The notes beneath the pieces were generated by a model. The model was given only the letters and a program-made list of their open reading frames with translations. It ran no database searches and was not told the origin of the DNA. From assembly GCF_008932115.1 (NCBI RefSeq), contig NZ_CP044543.1, positions 6,206,501 to 6,270,500 of the forward strand: 64,000 nt of DNA, in the 5' to 3' direction. This stretch comes from Bradyrhizobium betae (GTDB taxonomy: Bacteria > Pseudomonadota > Alphaproteobacteria > Rhizobiales > Xanthobacteraceae). Within the stretch, counting starts at the first letter, position 1; the number at the start of each line of letters is the position of its first letter. Position numbers and translations under genes: made by a program. Of the stretch, positions 49,685 through 58,950 are shown piece by piece.

Positions 49685-50536
49685 TCACACCGCGATATTG
49701 TCGATCAGGCGCGTCGTGCCGAGCTTGGCCGCAACCAGGATGCGCAGGGGGCCGTCCTTGCGTGAGGTGACGGGGGCCAGCGTCTCGGCGTGGCGGGCCT
49801 CGAAATAGTCGAGCGCAAAGCCGGCCGCCTCGATCGTCCTGGCACCGCGCGCCATCGCGGGCGCGATCGCTTCGCCGGCCCGGATGCGGCCCGCGCTGTC
49901 CTTCATGGTGCGGTAGAGCACGGTCGCGGTCTGTCGCTCCTGCGGCGAGAGGTAGACGTTGCGCGAGGACATCGCGAGGCCATCGCGCTCGCGCACCGTG
50001 CGGGAGCCGATCACCTTGACGCCGAGGTTGAGATCCCGCGCCATCTGCGTCACCACCCGCAATTGCTGAAAATCCTTCTCGCCAAAGATCGCGAAGTCCG
50101 GCCGGCACTGCGTGAACAGCTTGCCGACGACGGTCGCGACGCCGCCGAAGAAATGCGGGCGGAAGCGGTCCTCGAGGCTGGCCAGCGCCGGCCCCTCGGG
50201 CACGATGCGGGTCGCAAAGCCCTCCGGATACATGGCCTCGACCCCGGGGTGCCAGACGACATCGACATCCTCGGCCGCGAGCTTGGCGATATCGGACTTC
50301 CAGGTGCGCGGATAGGCGCCGAAATCCTCGGTCGGAGCGAACTGGGTCGGGTTGACGAAGATCGACACCACGACGCGACTGGCGCGCCGCCTGGCGAGGC
50401 GCACCAGCGACACATGACCGTCATGGAGCGCCCCCATGGTCGGTATCAGCGCGATCGTGGCCTTTCGCTTGCGAAGATTGTCGACGGCGCGTCGCAGGGT
50501 GGGGATCGTGCGGGCGATCAAGGGGCTTGATGACAT
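49685..50536 (-). CDS. panC: Pantothenate synthetase PanC
   Basis: 283-aa pantoate-beta-alanine ligase. ATP-binding '[10 protein letters not shown]' (32-41, HIGH-like), '[11 protein letters not shown]', '[12 protein letters not shown]' and '[12 protein letters not shown]' are all present. It makes pantothenate, the CoA precursor, from pantoate, beta-alanine and ATP. The start [10 protein letters not shown] at 50536 is taken; the open frame extends 36 codons upstream without family similarity. panB and panD are not adjacent. Confidence 0.96.
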   Translation of the reverse strand: MSSSPLIARTIPTLRRAVDNLRKRKATIALIPTMGALHDGHVSLVRLARRRASRVVVSIFVNPTQFAPTEDFGAYPRTWKSDIAKLAAEDVDVVWHPGVEAMYPEGFATRIVPEGPALASLEDRFRPHFFGGVATVVGKLFTQCRPDFAIFGEKDFQQLRVVTQMARDLNLGVKVIGSRTVRERDGLAMSSRNVYLSPQERQTATVLYRTMKDSAGRIRAGEAIAPAMARGARTIEAAGFALDYFEARHAETLAPVTSRKDGPLRILVAAKLGTTRLIDNIAV

Positions 50537-50820
50537 CAGGACTCGACTTGGTTGGGAATCGGAGCGGGCGCATCCCGGCGCCCCGGCGGCTAACCTTAAC
50601 AAGCGTCGGTCGTGGACGCCATGCATCCGGATGCGGCACAGCATTCCCTGTGAAGCCGCGCCGGATGTCGCGACATTGTGGGCTGGATCTCAGACGAAAG
50701 ACCGCGGCGCGATTCATGATGGGACACGACGCACTGCGAATTGCTTGTCCTGTCACGCATTTCACTTGACCGCCGACGCGGTCATCTCGAAGATATTCCA
50801 TAGGGGTGTTGAGGATCGCC

Positions 50821-51744
50821 ATGCTTGTGCAGGCTAGCCAAGGCCAATCCGGCTCGGCGCATGTGGTCGTGCTCGGCAACGAGAAAGGCGGCTCCGGCAA
50901 GTCGACGACCGCCCTGCACATCGCGGTCGCGCTTCTGAAAGCCGGCCAGCGCGTCGCCACCATCGATCTCGACTGCCGTCAGCAGAGTTTCACGCACTAC
51001 ATCAACAATCGTTCCGCCTGGGCGCGCCGCACGGGCCTCGGCCTCGAGCTGCCCACGCATCGCTGCATCAAGCTCGGCGAGACCATGCAGGTCGCCGAGA
51101 ACGAGAATTCCGAGTTCCTCCAGTTCATGGAAGCGGTCTCGGCTGTCGAAGCCAGCTTCGACTTCATCGTCATCGATACGCCGGGCACCGACAGCTATCT
51201 GATGCGCCTGGCGCACTCGATGGCCGACACGCTGGTCACGCCGATCAACGACAGCTTCCTCGATTTCGACGTGCTCGGCACCGTCGATCCCGCCAACTAT
51301 GCCGTGACGGGCGAGAGCCACTACGCCGAGATGGTGCGGGATGTCAGGCGCAAGCGCCGCCAGCTCGACGGCTCCTCGACCGACTGGATCGTGGTGCGCA
51401 ACCGCCTGTCGATGCTCGGCTCCCGCAACAAGCAGCTGGTCGCCGACGGCCTGAAGGATTTGTCGCTACGGCTCGGCTTCCGCTACGTCGACGGTTTCGC
51501 CGAGCGCGTCGTCTATCGCGAGTTCTTCCCGCGCGGCCTGACCGCGCTGGACGATATCGACGAGGCCACGCTGGGCATGCGGCCCAATCTCGGCCATCTC
51601 ACCGCGCGGGAGGAGGTGACGAGCCTGCTCCGCCAGCTCAAGCTGCCGCTCGACGAGCGTGGCCGCCGCCGTGCGGCAAATCGCGCCGAATGGTTCAGCC
51701 AGGTCGACAAGCCGCTCGAGGTTCACGACATCCTCGGCGCCTGA
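50821..51744 (+). CDS. mipZ: MipZ-type ParA/MinD family division-plane ATPase
   Basis: 307-aa ATPase with deviant Walker A 'NEKGGSGKST' (K22 and K27), 'ATIDLDCRQQSFTHYINNR', 'FIVIDTPGTDSYLMRLAHS' and 'ANYAVTGESHYAEMVRDVRR', all characteristic of MipZ, which dimerises on DNA in a bipolar gradient and inhibits FtsZ so that division occurs at mid-cell in alphaproteobacteria. Start at 50821 (MLVQASQGQ) with GAGGA upstream. Stands alone, divergent from panC. Confidence 0.94.
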   Translation: MLVQASQGQSGSAHVVVLGNEKGGSGKSTTALHIAVALLKAGQRVATIDLDCRQQSFTHYINNRSAWARRTGLGLELPTHRCIKLGETMQVAENENSEFLQFMEAVSAVEASFDFIVIDTPGTDSYLMRLAHSMADTLVTPINDSFLDFDVLGTVDPANYAVTGESHYAEMVRDVRRKRRQLDGSSTDWIVVRNRLSMLGSRNKQLVADGLKDLSLRLGFRYVDGFAERVVYREFFPRGLTALDDIDEATLGMRPNLGHLTAREEVTSLLRQLKLPLDERGRRRAANRAEWFSQVDKPLEVHDILGA

Positions 51745-52088
51745 CGCGGCGGTATGCCGCTACTTCAGGTCGATCGAAACAGCCGGTTCCCGCGGGAACT
51801 GCGGCTTCGCTCGGCCGTTTTCATCTCACGTTTACCGCGAAATTGAACCGACCCGAGACTGGTTGCGTCCGATGGTGACCTGCACCCCGACGTAGCCGTA
51901 TGAGAACGGGATGCCCAAGAAACGTGTGCGACGCACAATGAAAGGGCTGCCAGTTCACAATATTTGGCCTTCCTGTCACGCGGCCGTGACGTATATTAGG
52001 GAATAGGCGACCAGGGGCCGAAAAGCCCCGGAAGAACACGATTTTCAACAGGGGTTCAGGCCGGAAGTGCCTGAGGCTGAGGACGAAA
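51745..52088. other. Intergenic stretch after mipZ (344 bases)
   Basis: No gene seen. It contains a perfect palindrome GTTCCCGCGGGAAC (51786-51799) inside a longer imperfect stem flanked by AGCCG/CGGCT, probably the mipZ terminator, and an AT-richer stretch (around 51985-52005, with TATATTAGG) likely to hold the promoter of the hydrolase gene. Open frames on either strand lack family similarity or good start sites. Confidence 0.5.
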
Positions 52089-52949
52089 ATGAAGCGTGGA
52101 ATTGCCGTTCTGGTTTCGGTCAGTGCCCTCTGCGGCATCGCCTATTTCACGGCGAGCAAGTGGGCGATCAGGCACGAGACCATCACCTTCTACGACGCCT
52201 CGCGCGACAACCGTCCCGTGCCTGTCGATATCGCGATCCGTCGCGACAAGGAAATGCAGGCCAATGCCGGCATGATCACGATGCCGGTTGCCGTGATCAA
52301 TCACGGCAACACCGTCAAGAACACCGAATACGGTTTCCTCGCCAACGTTTTCGCGGCGCGCGGCTATCTCGTCGTCAGCCCGCAGCACGATCTGCCGACC
52401 GATCCTCCGATGGTGACCAAGCCGGGCGAGCTCTATGTCGGCCGTTTGCCGCAGATCCTTCGCGGCGTCGCCAACATCCATCTCGCCATGCAGGAGATGA
52501 AGAAGGTTCAGCCCAACGCCGACTATGAAAAGGTGACGATGGTCGGCCATTCCATGGGCGGCGACATCACGATGTATTTCGCCAAGCAGTACCCGGATGA
52601 GGTCAAGAAGGTCGTCACGCTCGACAATCTGCGCGTGCCCTTCGTCACCGCGGGCAAGTTCAAGATCCTGTCGTTCCGTTCGTCGGATCCGCAGTTCAAG
52701 GTCGATGCGGGCGTGATCCCGACCGACGAGGAATGCGAAAAGGCCGGAATCCAGGTCGTGAAGACCGAATTCCAGCACAACGACATGCGTGACACCGGTC
52801 CGGATGCCGCCAAGAACTCGATCCAGGGCATGCTCGATAAATTCCTGAGCGACACCGACAGCGAGGTGGGCCCTGTCGACACGCGCTCGTCGCCTCCCAA
52901 TATCCTCGAGCCCGGTCCGGTCGCCTTGATGGCACCAGCCAAGAGCTAG
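52089..52949 (+). CDS. Exported or membrane-anchored alpha/beta hydrolase
   Basis: 286-aa alpha/beta hydrolase with an N-terminal hydrophobic anchor/signal (2-20, 'GIAVLVSVSALCGIAYF') and nucleophile elbow G-H-S155-M-G-G ('MVGHSMGGDITMYFA'). The oxyanion loop is 'INHGNTVKN' and the Asp/His partners may be in 'TLDNLRVPF' and 'EFQHNDMRD'. Substrate unknown; a chlorogenate/dienelactone or lipase-like activity cannot be told apart. The Ser region is intact. Confidence 0.88.
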   Translation: MKRGIAVLVSVSALCGIAYFTASKWAIRHETITFYDASRDNRPVPVDIAIRRDKEMQANAGMITMPVAVINHGNTVKNTEYGFLANVFAARGYLVVSPQHDLPTDPPMVTKPGELYVGRLPQILRGVANIHLAMQEMKKVQPNADYEKVTMVGHSMGGDITMYFAKQYPDEVKKVVTLDNLRVPFVTAGKFKILSFRSSDPQFKVDAGVIPTDEECEKAGIQVVKTEFQHNDMRDTGPDAAKNSIQGMLDKFLSDTDSEVGPVDTRSSPPNILEPGPVALMAPAKS

Positions 52950-53087
52950 CTACAACTCAGCTAGCGGCAACTCGCAGCGATTCCCGACCTTCAGAGCCTC
53001 CGCCGGCCACCGCCTGCGGAGGCTTTGCACATTGACCGGGCCGTGTGCGCTGACCACATTAGCCGCTCACGGAAGGTCAAAGCAGGA

Positions 53088-53837
53088 ATGTCGGGCGAAC
53101 CCATCAAACCGCGCGGCCGCGGTGCCGTCTCGGCGCAGCAAGAGGGCGCGCTGCCGCAGGCCAGGACCTCGACCGCGGAGGATATCGCCGCCTTCGTCGC
53201 CAAGGCGCAGGCGCTGTCGCCGCATGCGCCCGGCGCCAGGGGGCGGTTGATCTTCGCGCTCGATGCGACGATGAGCCGGCAGCCGACCTGGGACATGGCC
53301 TGCGCACTCCAGGCCGACATGTTCCGCGAGACGGCCGCGCTCGGCAGTCTCGACATCCGCCTGGTCTATTATCGCGGCCTCAACGAGTGCCGCGCCTCGG
53401 GCTGGATCTCCGACAGCGCCAGGCTCGCGACGCTGATGAGCAAGATCGATTGCCGCGGCGGTGACACCCAGATCGGCAAGGTGCTGAGCGAGGCGCGGCG
53501 CGAGGCGGTCGCCTCCGGCGTGCGGGCCGTGGTGTTCGTCGGCGACGCCATGGAGGAGAAGGTCGACGATCTCTGCGCCAAGGCCGGCGAGCTCGGCATG
53601 CTCAAGGTGCCCGTATTCCTGTTTCAGGAGGGCCACGACGCCGCGGCCGAGCAGGCGTTTCGCGAGATCGCTCGGCTGACCGGCGGGGCCTGGTGCCGGT
53701 TCGATCCAGGTGCCGCGGCGCAGTTGCGCGAGCTGTTGCGGGCTGCTGCGGCCTATGCCGCCGGCGGCCGCGAGGCGCTGCTGAAATTGGCGAAGAGCGC
53801 GAGCGGCGCGGCGAAGCTGATCGGCCAGATGAAGTAA
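53088..53837 (+). CDS. VWA-like domain protein
   Basis: 249-aa protein with a von Willebrand A-type fold (~45-225). The MIDAS motif D-x-T-x-S is 'ALDATMSRQPTWD', the second and third loops 'CRGGDTQIGKVLSEA' and 'VVFVGDAMEEKVDDL', and the C-terminus 'AAAYAAGGREALLKLAK'. It begins at 53088 (MSGEPIKPRG); the frame is open 21 codons upstream. It ends five bases from the convergent TehA-like gene; a DnaJ-domain gene follows. No signal peptide seen. Confidence 0.85.
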   Translation: MSGEPIKPRGRGAVSAQQEGALPQARTSTAEDIAAFVAKAQALSPHAPGARGRLIFALDATMSRQPTWDMACALQADMFRETAALGSLDIRLVYYRGLNECRASGWISDSARLATLMSKIDCRGGDTQIGKVLSEARREAVASGVRAVVFVGDAMEEKVDDLCAKAGELGMLKVPVFLFQEGHDAAAEQAFREIARLTGGAWCRFDPGAAAQLRELLRAAAAYAAGGREALLKLAKSASGAAKLIGQMK

Positions 53838-53841
53838 CTGG

Positions 53842-54837
53842 TCAGGCTGGCGTCGCTTGCGTCGGAGGTGGTGCTGCGACCGACGGTGGTAACAGCCGTC
53901 CTTGCAGGATCAGGCGCAGAGTGCCGAGCGCGATCAATCCGACCACGATGTTGGCGGCTCCGAACAGATACGGCGCAAGCAGCGCGATCGCTCCGGTGTC
54001 GCCGTGTCCGGCCATGCGGATCGGCGCGATCGCAAGCGCGGTGGCACCGAAGGTGAAGCCCCAATACGACACGGAGAACGGCTGCTCCATGATCCATGGC
54101 AGCAGTCGAAGCAGCAGGAGCGCCATCATCAGACCGTAGCCGACCAGGACATGCGCGACCATGTCGGGCACGCCGCCATTGATGGCGAGATAGGCGACCG
54201 CGCCGACTGCGGGCGGTGCGAGCTGGATGCCGAGCGTCGGCCGCAGCGCGACCGGAAGCGTCGCGGCCGTGTAGAGCCGGTGCAGCAGCACGGATTCAAT
54301 CGCGAGCCAGGAGAACAGCGCGACACCGAAGGCGAGCTGTCCCCAATCGGGATAACCGAGCACGGAAGAGGCCGCGGCGGTGACGAAGCCACCGGCAACG
54401 GTCGGCAGGTAGAGGACCGGCGTCGTCGAGGTGTGGTCACGGTTGCCCCGCCACAACAGGCCGGTTCGCCACAGGGCGAAGCCGAGCGTGAACGTTGCGC
54501 CAAGGCCGAACAGGATGACGGCGGAAGGCCGCGAATAGGGTTCCGCGGCGATCGCGATCAGCATGGTGGAGACGCCGGCGAGGCCAATGAAGCAGCACTG
54601 TATCGGGTGATGGGCTTCGCCGAGCGACTCGGCGCGCGCGAGGATCCAGCGCAGGATGAAGAGAACGAGCAGGAGCGCCCAGACGATGAAGGCGAGGGCG
54701 AGCAGGATCTCGCCGACGATCGCCGGCAAGTGCCAGACCTGGTGCGCGGCGCGCCATGCATTGCCGAGGCCAGCGAACCCGAGCACGATGCCGAAGAAGG
54801 CGGCCGGCACGATTGGCGGCTTGAATCTCTGGCTCAT
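53842..54837 (-). CDS. TehA/SLAC1-family anion channel/transporter
   Basis: 331-aa membrane protein with about ten TM helices in the SLAC1/TehA (tellurite-resistance/dicarboxylate transporter) family: 'PAAFFGIVLGFAGLGNAW', 'LYLPTVAGGFVTAAASSVLG', 'LRPTLGIQLAPPAVGAVAYL', 'YWGFTFGATALAIAPIRM'. Family members export tellurite or passively pass anions such as malate. The start at 54837 (MSQRFKP) has GGGAAG upstream. Convergent with the VWA gene and divergent from the DnaJ-domain gene. Confidence 0.88.
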   Translation of the reverse strand: MSQRFKPPIVPAAFFGIVLGFAGLGNAWRAAHQVWHLPAIVGEILLALAFIVWALLLVLFILRWILARAESLGEAHHPIQCCFIGLAGVSTMLIAIAAEPYSRPSAVILFGLGATFTLGFALWRTGLLWRGNRDHTSTTPVLYLPTVAGGFVTAAASSVLGYPDWGQLAFGVALFSWLAIESVLLHRLYTAATLPVALRPTLGIQLAPPAVGAVAYLAINGGVPDMVAHVLVGYGLMMALLLLRLLPWIMEQPFSVSYWGFTFGATALAIAPIRMAGHGDTGAIALLAPYLFGAANIVVGLIALGTLRLILQGRLLPPSVAAPPPTQATPA

Positions 54838-54982
54838 CGTCTTCCCTGATATCCACCTGGACAAGCGTGTGATTGCCGACGCGCCGGACTATCGGGCAAA
54901 CCAACTCATGCTGTCACCATCCAGCGGTGGACGCACCGAAGGACGCCATGCTTTTTGACAAGAGGGCGACTATATTCCGGCC

Positions 54983-55717
54983 ATGACCCTGATCCTCGGC
55001 GCTGTCGCTGTTATCACGCTTTATCTGCTGCTCCAGATGTTCCGATCCGCCAACCCGGCGGTGCTGGCGCGCACCATCAAGTTCGGTGGCGGCGTGCTGG
55101 CGCTGGCTGTCGCAGCCTTCACGGGCCTGCGGGGCGAGCTGGTGGTGGCAATCCCGCTCGGGATTTTCGGTGCCGGGCTGCTGGGCTGGACGCCATTGGC
55201 GAACGCCGGCTTCGGCAATATCGGCGGGTTGTTCGGCGGCGGCGGCGGCGGTGCGACGCGCCCGGCCGGTCAGGCCTCGCGCGTGCGCTCGCCATTCCTG
55301 GACATGCGGCTCGACCACGATTCCGGTCAGCTCGCAGGCCAGATCGTCGCGGGGCCTCATGCCGGGCGCGATCTCGACGAGTTCGATCTCGCCGGCCTGT
55401 TGGCGATGGCTCCGGGGTTCGACGCCGAGAGCGTGGCCTTACTTGAAAGCTATCTGGACCGCCGGTTTCCCGCCTGGCGTCAGAACGCGCAAGGCGATGC
55501 GGCAGGGCGGCAGCGCCACACGGCGGCGAGCGGCAAAATGACGGCGGAGGAAGCCTATCAGATCCTTGGCTTGCAGCCGGGCGCGGGGCGCGACGACATC
55601 AGCCGGGCTCACAAGTCCCTGATGAAGAAACTCCATCCCGACCAGGGGGGCTCGACGTATCTCGCTGCCCGTGTGAACGAGGCCAAGGATACTCTGCTTC
55701 GTACGCATAACGGCTAA
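54983..55717 (+). CDS. Membrane-anchored DnaJ-domain protein
   Basis: 244-aa J-domain protein. Two hydrophobic segments at the N-terminus (1-18 and 33-75 region), a Gly-rich stretch ('GGLFGGGGGGATR'), a middle acidic domain, and a C-terminal J domain (~187-244) with the essential HPD motif at H218-P219-D220 ('KLHPDQGGS'). The order (TM anchor, C-terminal J domain) resembles Tim14/Pam18-like type III J-proteins and is opposite to DnaJ itself. It would recruit a DnaK at the membrane. Divergent from the TehA-like gene. Confidence 0.92.
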   Translation: MTLILGAVAVITLYLLLQMFRSANPAVLARTIKFGGGVLALAVAAFTGLRGELVVAIPLGIFGAGLLGWTPLANAGFGNIGGLFGGGGGGATRPAGQASRVRSPFLDMRLDHDSGQLAGQIVAGPHAGRDLDEFDLAGLLAMAPGFDAESVALLESYLDRRFPAWRQNAQGDAAGRQRHTAASGKMTAEEAYQILGLQPGAGRDDISRAHKSLMKKLHPDQGGSTYLAARVNEAKDTLLRTHNG

Positions 55718-55885
55718 CTCCGGCACCACGCTACAAACGCCCGTCCGTATAAGCTCCGCTTGCTCTGTCTGCCGTCGCCCCGATGCCCGCCATTGTCGGC
55801 GTGGTCGATCCCTTGAGTAAAAATTTAACCGTAAATCGTTGACGAGAGGTTGTCGCGGAACCGGCATCGGTGCCCGCCCAAAACA

Positions 55886-55914
55886 AAAATGCCCGCGCAA
55901 GGCGCGGGCATTTT
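55886..55914 (-). terminator. Intrinsic terminator of the D,D-carboxypeptidase gene
   Basis: Stem GCCCGCGC/GCGCGGGC (55891-55898 and 55902-55909), extended by AAAAT/ATTTT to 13 pairs, loop AAG. On the minus strand it is followed by TTTTTGTTTTGG, a typical intrinsic terminator, 20 bases after the carboxypeptidase stop. Confidence 0.85.
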
Positions 55915-55934
55915 GATTGGGGCGGTACGAAAGA

Positions 55935-57776
55935 TCAGTTGCGGACGGTGATGCAGGAGATGTCGGCGCGCTTCAGGGCGCGGCAGACGGCTTCGGCCTG
56001 GTCACGTTCGAGCCCGGCGAAGCGGGCGCGGTAGAGCTTGCGGTTGTCCTTGGCGACGACAGGCTCGGTGAACGGATCGGCCTTGCTGAGCAGGCCGCGG
56101 GCCGAGCTGCGCGCGGCATCGATGCGCTGCTGGGCTTCGTTCTCGCTCTCGAGCGCACCGACCTGAACGATCCACCCGCTGTGCATGACGACCGGCTTGG
56201 TGGTGGCGCTCATCTGGATCGGCTGCGGCGCCGGATCGGCGGACGCAAGCTTCGCCGTGGCAGGGGCGGGCGCGGCGGCGGTCGCGGCCGGCAGCACGCC
56301 GAGGATGCCGTTGCCGGTGCCAAAGCCCGCCGGCTGACGGGGCATTTCGTTGCGGGCAATCTCGGCCTTGGGCGTTTCCGGCTGGCTTGCGATCTCGGGC
56401 TTGTTGATGAGATCGGCGCGGGCGACGACGGCGCCGGAGGTCTCCGCGACGTCGGAGCGGGACGCAATCGTGTTGGTCACCTGCGGGGCAACCTGAGCTG
56501 GCGCGGCGGAGGCGAGCTTCACGGCGCCGGCCTTGACCTGAACGGTCTTGACCCGAACCGGCTTCATCGGCTCGGACGACCCGGGGATGATCGAGAGCGG
56601 CTGGCTCGAGATCACGCCATTGGTGAGCGGCGCGGGTTCGATCTTGGACTCAGTCGGCCGAACTTCAGGCTTGGCTTGAGCCGGCGGCATCGCAGCGGTC
56701 GCAGCGGCAAGCGCCGACAGGCGCGAGGCGAGGCGCGACGGAGCGGCCTCGGGAGCAGGGGCGGCCGCTGCCTGAACCTGCGGAGCAGCGGCGCGGACCG
56801 GGGTGTCCGACGCATTGGCGACCTCGGTGTTGGCCTCAGCGCCATTGCGCTCGGTCACCGCGGCGACGGTATGGGTGGTGGCGCCCTTCTCGAGATTCTC
56901 GGCGAGCAGGTTGCGCATGATGGCATCGCGCGAGCCGCCGCTGCGGCCGCCCAGCACCACGCCGATCAGATGACGGTTGCCGCGGCGCATCGAGGTCACG
57001 AGATTGAAGCCGGAGGCGCGGGTGTAGCCGGTCTTGATGCCGTCCACGCCCTCGACGCTGCCGAGCAGGTGATTGTGGTTGCGGATCGACTGTCCGCGCC
57101 AGTTGAACGTCGAGGTCGCGAAATAGCGATAGTAGCGCGGGAAGCGTTCCTGGATGGCGCGGCCGAGCGTCGCCTGGTCGCGTGCGGTCGTGACCTGCTC
57201 GTCGTTGGGAAGGCCGTTGGCGTTGCGGTAGACCGTCTTGGACATGCCGAGCGAGCGCGCCTTGCGCGTCATCATCTGGGCGAAGTCGTCTTCGTCGCCG
57301 GCGATCGCTTCCGCGATCACCACGGCTGCGTCGTTGGCGGAGCGGGTGACGAGACCCTTGATCGCGTCCTCGACGCGAATGGTCTGGCCGGCGCGCAGGT
57401 TCAGCTTGGTCGGATCCTGATCGGCGGCGTGCTGCGACACCGGCATCTCGGTGTCGAGCTTCATCTTGCCGGAGTCGAGACGCTCGAACAGCAGATACAG
57501 CGTCATGATCTTGGTGAGCGAGGCGGGGTGGCGGATCCCATCGGGGCTGTTTGCCTGAAGCACGGAGCCGGAATTGCCGTCGACGATAATCGACGCGAAT
57601 TTCGGGCTGGAACTTTCGGACACGTCGCGCTGCACCCGGTGGTGCGCGTAGGAGCGATGCCGATGGCGCCGCGCCTCGGCTGCATCGGTGGTGAAGATGA
57701 CCGCGGCTGTGACCGTAAGAAGCCCGAAAACGCCAACCCGCGCCAAGCGCGAGGAAGACAAGTTTTTACGAAGCAT
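55935..57776 (-). CDS. D-alanyl-D-alanine carboxypeptidase (PBP5/6 type) with C-terminal SPOR domain
   Basis: 613-aa low-molecular-mass penicillin-binding protein. Signal anchor 1-33 and then the SxxK-active site S86-L-T-K89, SxN S146-A-N148 and K248-T-G250, diagnostic of D,D-carboxypeptidases (S11). After the catalytic half (~1-310) comes a 220-residue Ala/Pro/Glu-rich linker, and the last ~75 residues form a SPOR domain ('GWIVQVGALESENEAQQRID', 'LYRARFAGLERDQAEAVCRAL') that binds denuded peptidoglycan at the septum. It trims pentapeptides in the periplasm. Typical SPOR-fused alphaproteobacterial architecture, longer than E. coli DacA. Confidence 0.94.
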   Translation of the reverse strand: MLRKNLSSSRLARVGVFGLLTVTAAVIFTTDAAEARRHRHRSYAHHRVQRDVSESSSPKFASIIVDGNSGSVLQANSPDGIRHPASLTKIMTLYLLFERLDSGKMKLDTEMPVSQHAADQDPTKLNLRAGQTIRVEDAIKGLVTRSANDAAVVIAEAIAGDEDDFAQMMTRKARSLGMSKTVYRNANGLPNDEQVTTARDQATLGRAIQERFPRYYRYFATSTFNWRGQSIRNHNHLLGSVEGVDGIKTGYTRASGFNLVTSMRRGNRHLIGVVLGGRSGGSRDAIMRNLLAENLEKGATTHTVAAVTERNGAEANTEVANASDTPVRAAAPQVQAAAAPAPEAAPSRLASRLSALAAATAAMPPAQAKPEVRPTESKIEPAPLTNGVISSQPLSIIPGSSEPMKPVRVKTVQVKAGAVKLASAAPAQVAPQVTNTIASRSDVAETSGAVVARADLINKPEIASQPETPKAEIARNEMPRQPAGFGTGNGILGVLPAATAAAPAPATAKLASADPAPQPIQMSATTKPVVMHSGWIVQVGALESENEAQQRIDAARSSARGLLSKADPFTEPVVAKDNRKLYRARFAGLERDQAEAVCRALKRADISCITVRN

Positions 57777-58167
57777 GGAACCCCGTCCCCGTTTCTGACT
57801 TGATCACCGGCTCGTGAGGCGAAATTGTGCCCATGGACCCGGGATCATTACCTGCTCAGGCTGTCCCTCCGCTGGTGTTCACTGCGGGAGACGTTGGGCC
57901 TGAGCCGCTATTCTGGCTAAGGTGATGTTCTCAAACGGCTTTCGGCCGCTCTCTGAAGATGAACACGTCCAGGGAATCAGGGTAGGGGCCTGGAGTTTCC
58001 AAAAGCTTAAGGAACCATTGCGGGAAAGCCCGGGAATCTCCGCGACTTGCATCTATTTTTGTGCGTCGCACAAAGATTCTTGACATATTTTGTGCGTTGC
58101 ACTATTTTTGGGCGAAGTCAGGGAGCCGGGGCTTCCGGACGAAAGCTAGGGATAAAGGGATTCCGAG
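57777..58167. other. Intergenic stretch between carboxypeptidase and phasin genes (391 bases)
   Basis: No gene seen. The part next to 57777 must carry the carboxypeptidase promoter (minus strand), and the part before 58168 the phasin promoter and operator (see 58058-58108). Some GC-rich imperfect stems (for example GGGAAAGCCCGGG near 58022) are present. Confidence 0.6.
58058..58108 (+). promoter_or_regulatory. phaP: Phasin promoter with overlapping GTGCG-type palindromes
   Basis: TTGACA (58080-58085), 17-base spacer and TATTTT (58103-58108): a near-consensus sigma-70-type promoter, ~60 bases before the ATG. Immediately upstream is a perfect 17-base palindrome TTTGTGCG-T-CGCACAAA (58058-58074), and within the spacer a second similar box TTTTGTGCGTTGCAC (58088-58102). 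Both contain TGC-N3-GCA (TGCGTCGCA, TGCGTTGCA), as expected for the TGC-rich PhaR-type sites reported upstream of phasin genes in alphaproteobacteria. The repressor identity is an inference. Confidence 0.75.
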
Positions 58168-58506
58168 ATGTTCAAGGTTGAAGACATTCAGAGCTACGGC
58201 AAAGAGCACTTCGAGCAGTGCGTTGCCTCCGCGACCACGGTTCAGCACGGCCTCCAGGCGATCGCCAGCGCTTACGGCGACTACACCAAGAAGTCGTTCG
58301 AAGACACCAAGTCCTTCGTCGAGAAGCTTTCCGGCGTGAAGTCGCTGGACAAGGCGATGGAAGCGCAGACCGATTTCGCCCGCTCCGCCTACGAGACCTT
58401 TGTTGCGGAATCGCAGAAGATCGCCGGCCTCTACAGCGACCTCGCCAAGCAGGCTTTCAAGCCGGTCGAGACCATCGTGTCGAAGTTCACCCCGGCCGCC
58501 AATTAA
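58168..58506 (+). CDS. phaP: Phasin family protein
   Basis: 112-aa phasin, the small amphipathic surface protein of polyhydroxybutyrate granules. Helical throughout: 'YGKEHFEQCVASATTVQHGL', 'DYTKKSFEDTKSFVEKLSGV' and 'SAYETFVAESQKIAGLYSDL', which is the phasin_2 signature. No signal peptide. Strong promoter with palindromic boxes upstream, intrinsic terminator downstream, so it is monocistronic. Expression probably linked to carbon storage. Confidence 0.93.
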   Translation: MFKVEDIQSYGKEHFEQCVASATTVQHGLQAIASAYGDYTKKSFEDTKSFVEKLSGVKSLDKAMEAQTDFARSAYETFVAESQKIAGLYSDLAKQAFKPVETIVSKFTPAAN

Positions 58507-58950
58507 CGCTTTCTGGAAGTCCTGGAATCAAGAAGCCCGGCTGATGCAGCCGGGCTTTTTCTGTTTGCGCAACGGAGTCCCTGCCGGGTTCCTGGCCAAC
58601 ATGTTCTAAACAGGCTGGCCGGAAATTTTTGTCAAATCGGTCCGGATTGATTAACCTCGGACAGGATCGTCTGGGCCGGGAATCGGCGGCGCCGCTGCCG
58701 CAGAGGCCGGACCTTTGCGCGCTTGCGGCAGGCCGGGGGCAGGCCCATATTGCTTGCAATCGATCCGGATTTGACCGGACCGGTTGGAAGCGGCGATCCA
58801 ACAAGGCGGTGCGCCTGTGCGAGGCTCCGAAGGGCAGGGTCGCGCGGCGGACCGTTATTCGCTTCTGTGGGGAATTTGAACGCCTGAGCCATGCCGCACC
58901 TGACTTCCAGACTCGACCTGTCCGCGCCAGCCGCTGTCGACGCTCCCATT
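58507..58950. other. Intergenic stretch between phasin and clpS
   Basis: No gene seen apart from the terminator at 58533. GC-rich sequence with no convincing start site in either direction; part of 58891-58950 may be coding if clpS begins at the upstream ATG. Confidence 0.5.
58533..58562 (+). terminator. Intrinsic terminator of the phasin gene
   Basis: Stem AAGCCCGGCTG (58533-58543), loop ATG, CAGCCGGGCTT (58547-58557), followed by TTTCTG. An 11-bp perfect stem with a T-run, 27 bases after the phasin stop. Confidence 0.9.

Noticed and set aside
55917..57803. 628-codon plus-strand frame opposite the carboxypeptidase
   Set aside because: No motif, Arg/Gly/Asp-rich; the S86/S146/K248 motifs and SPOR domain define the real gene on the other strand.
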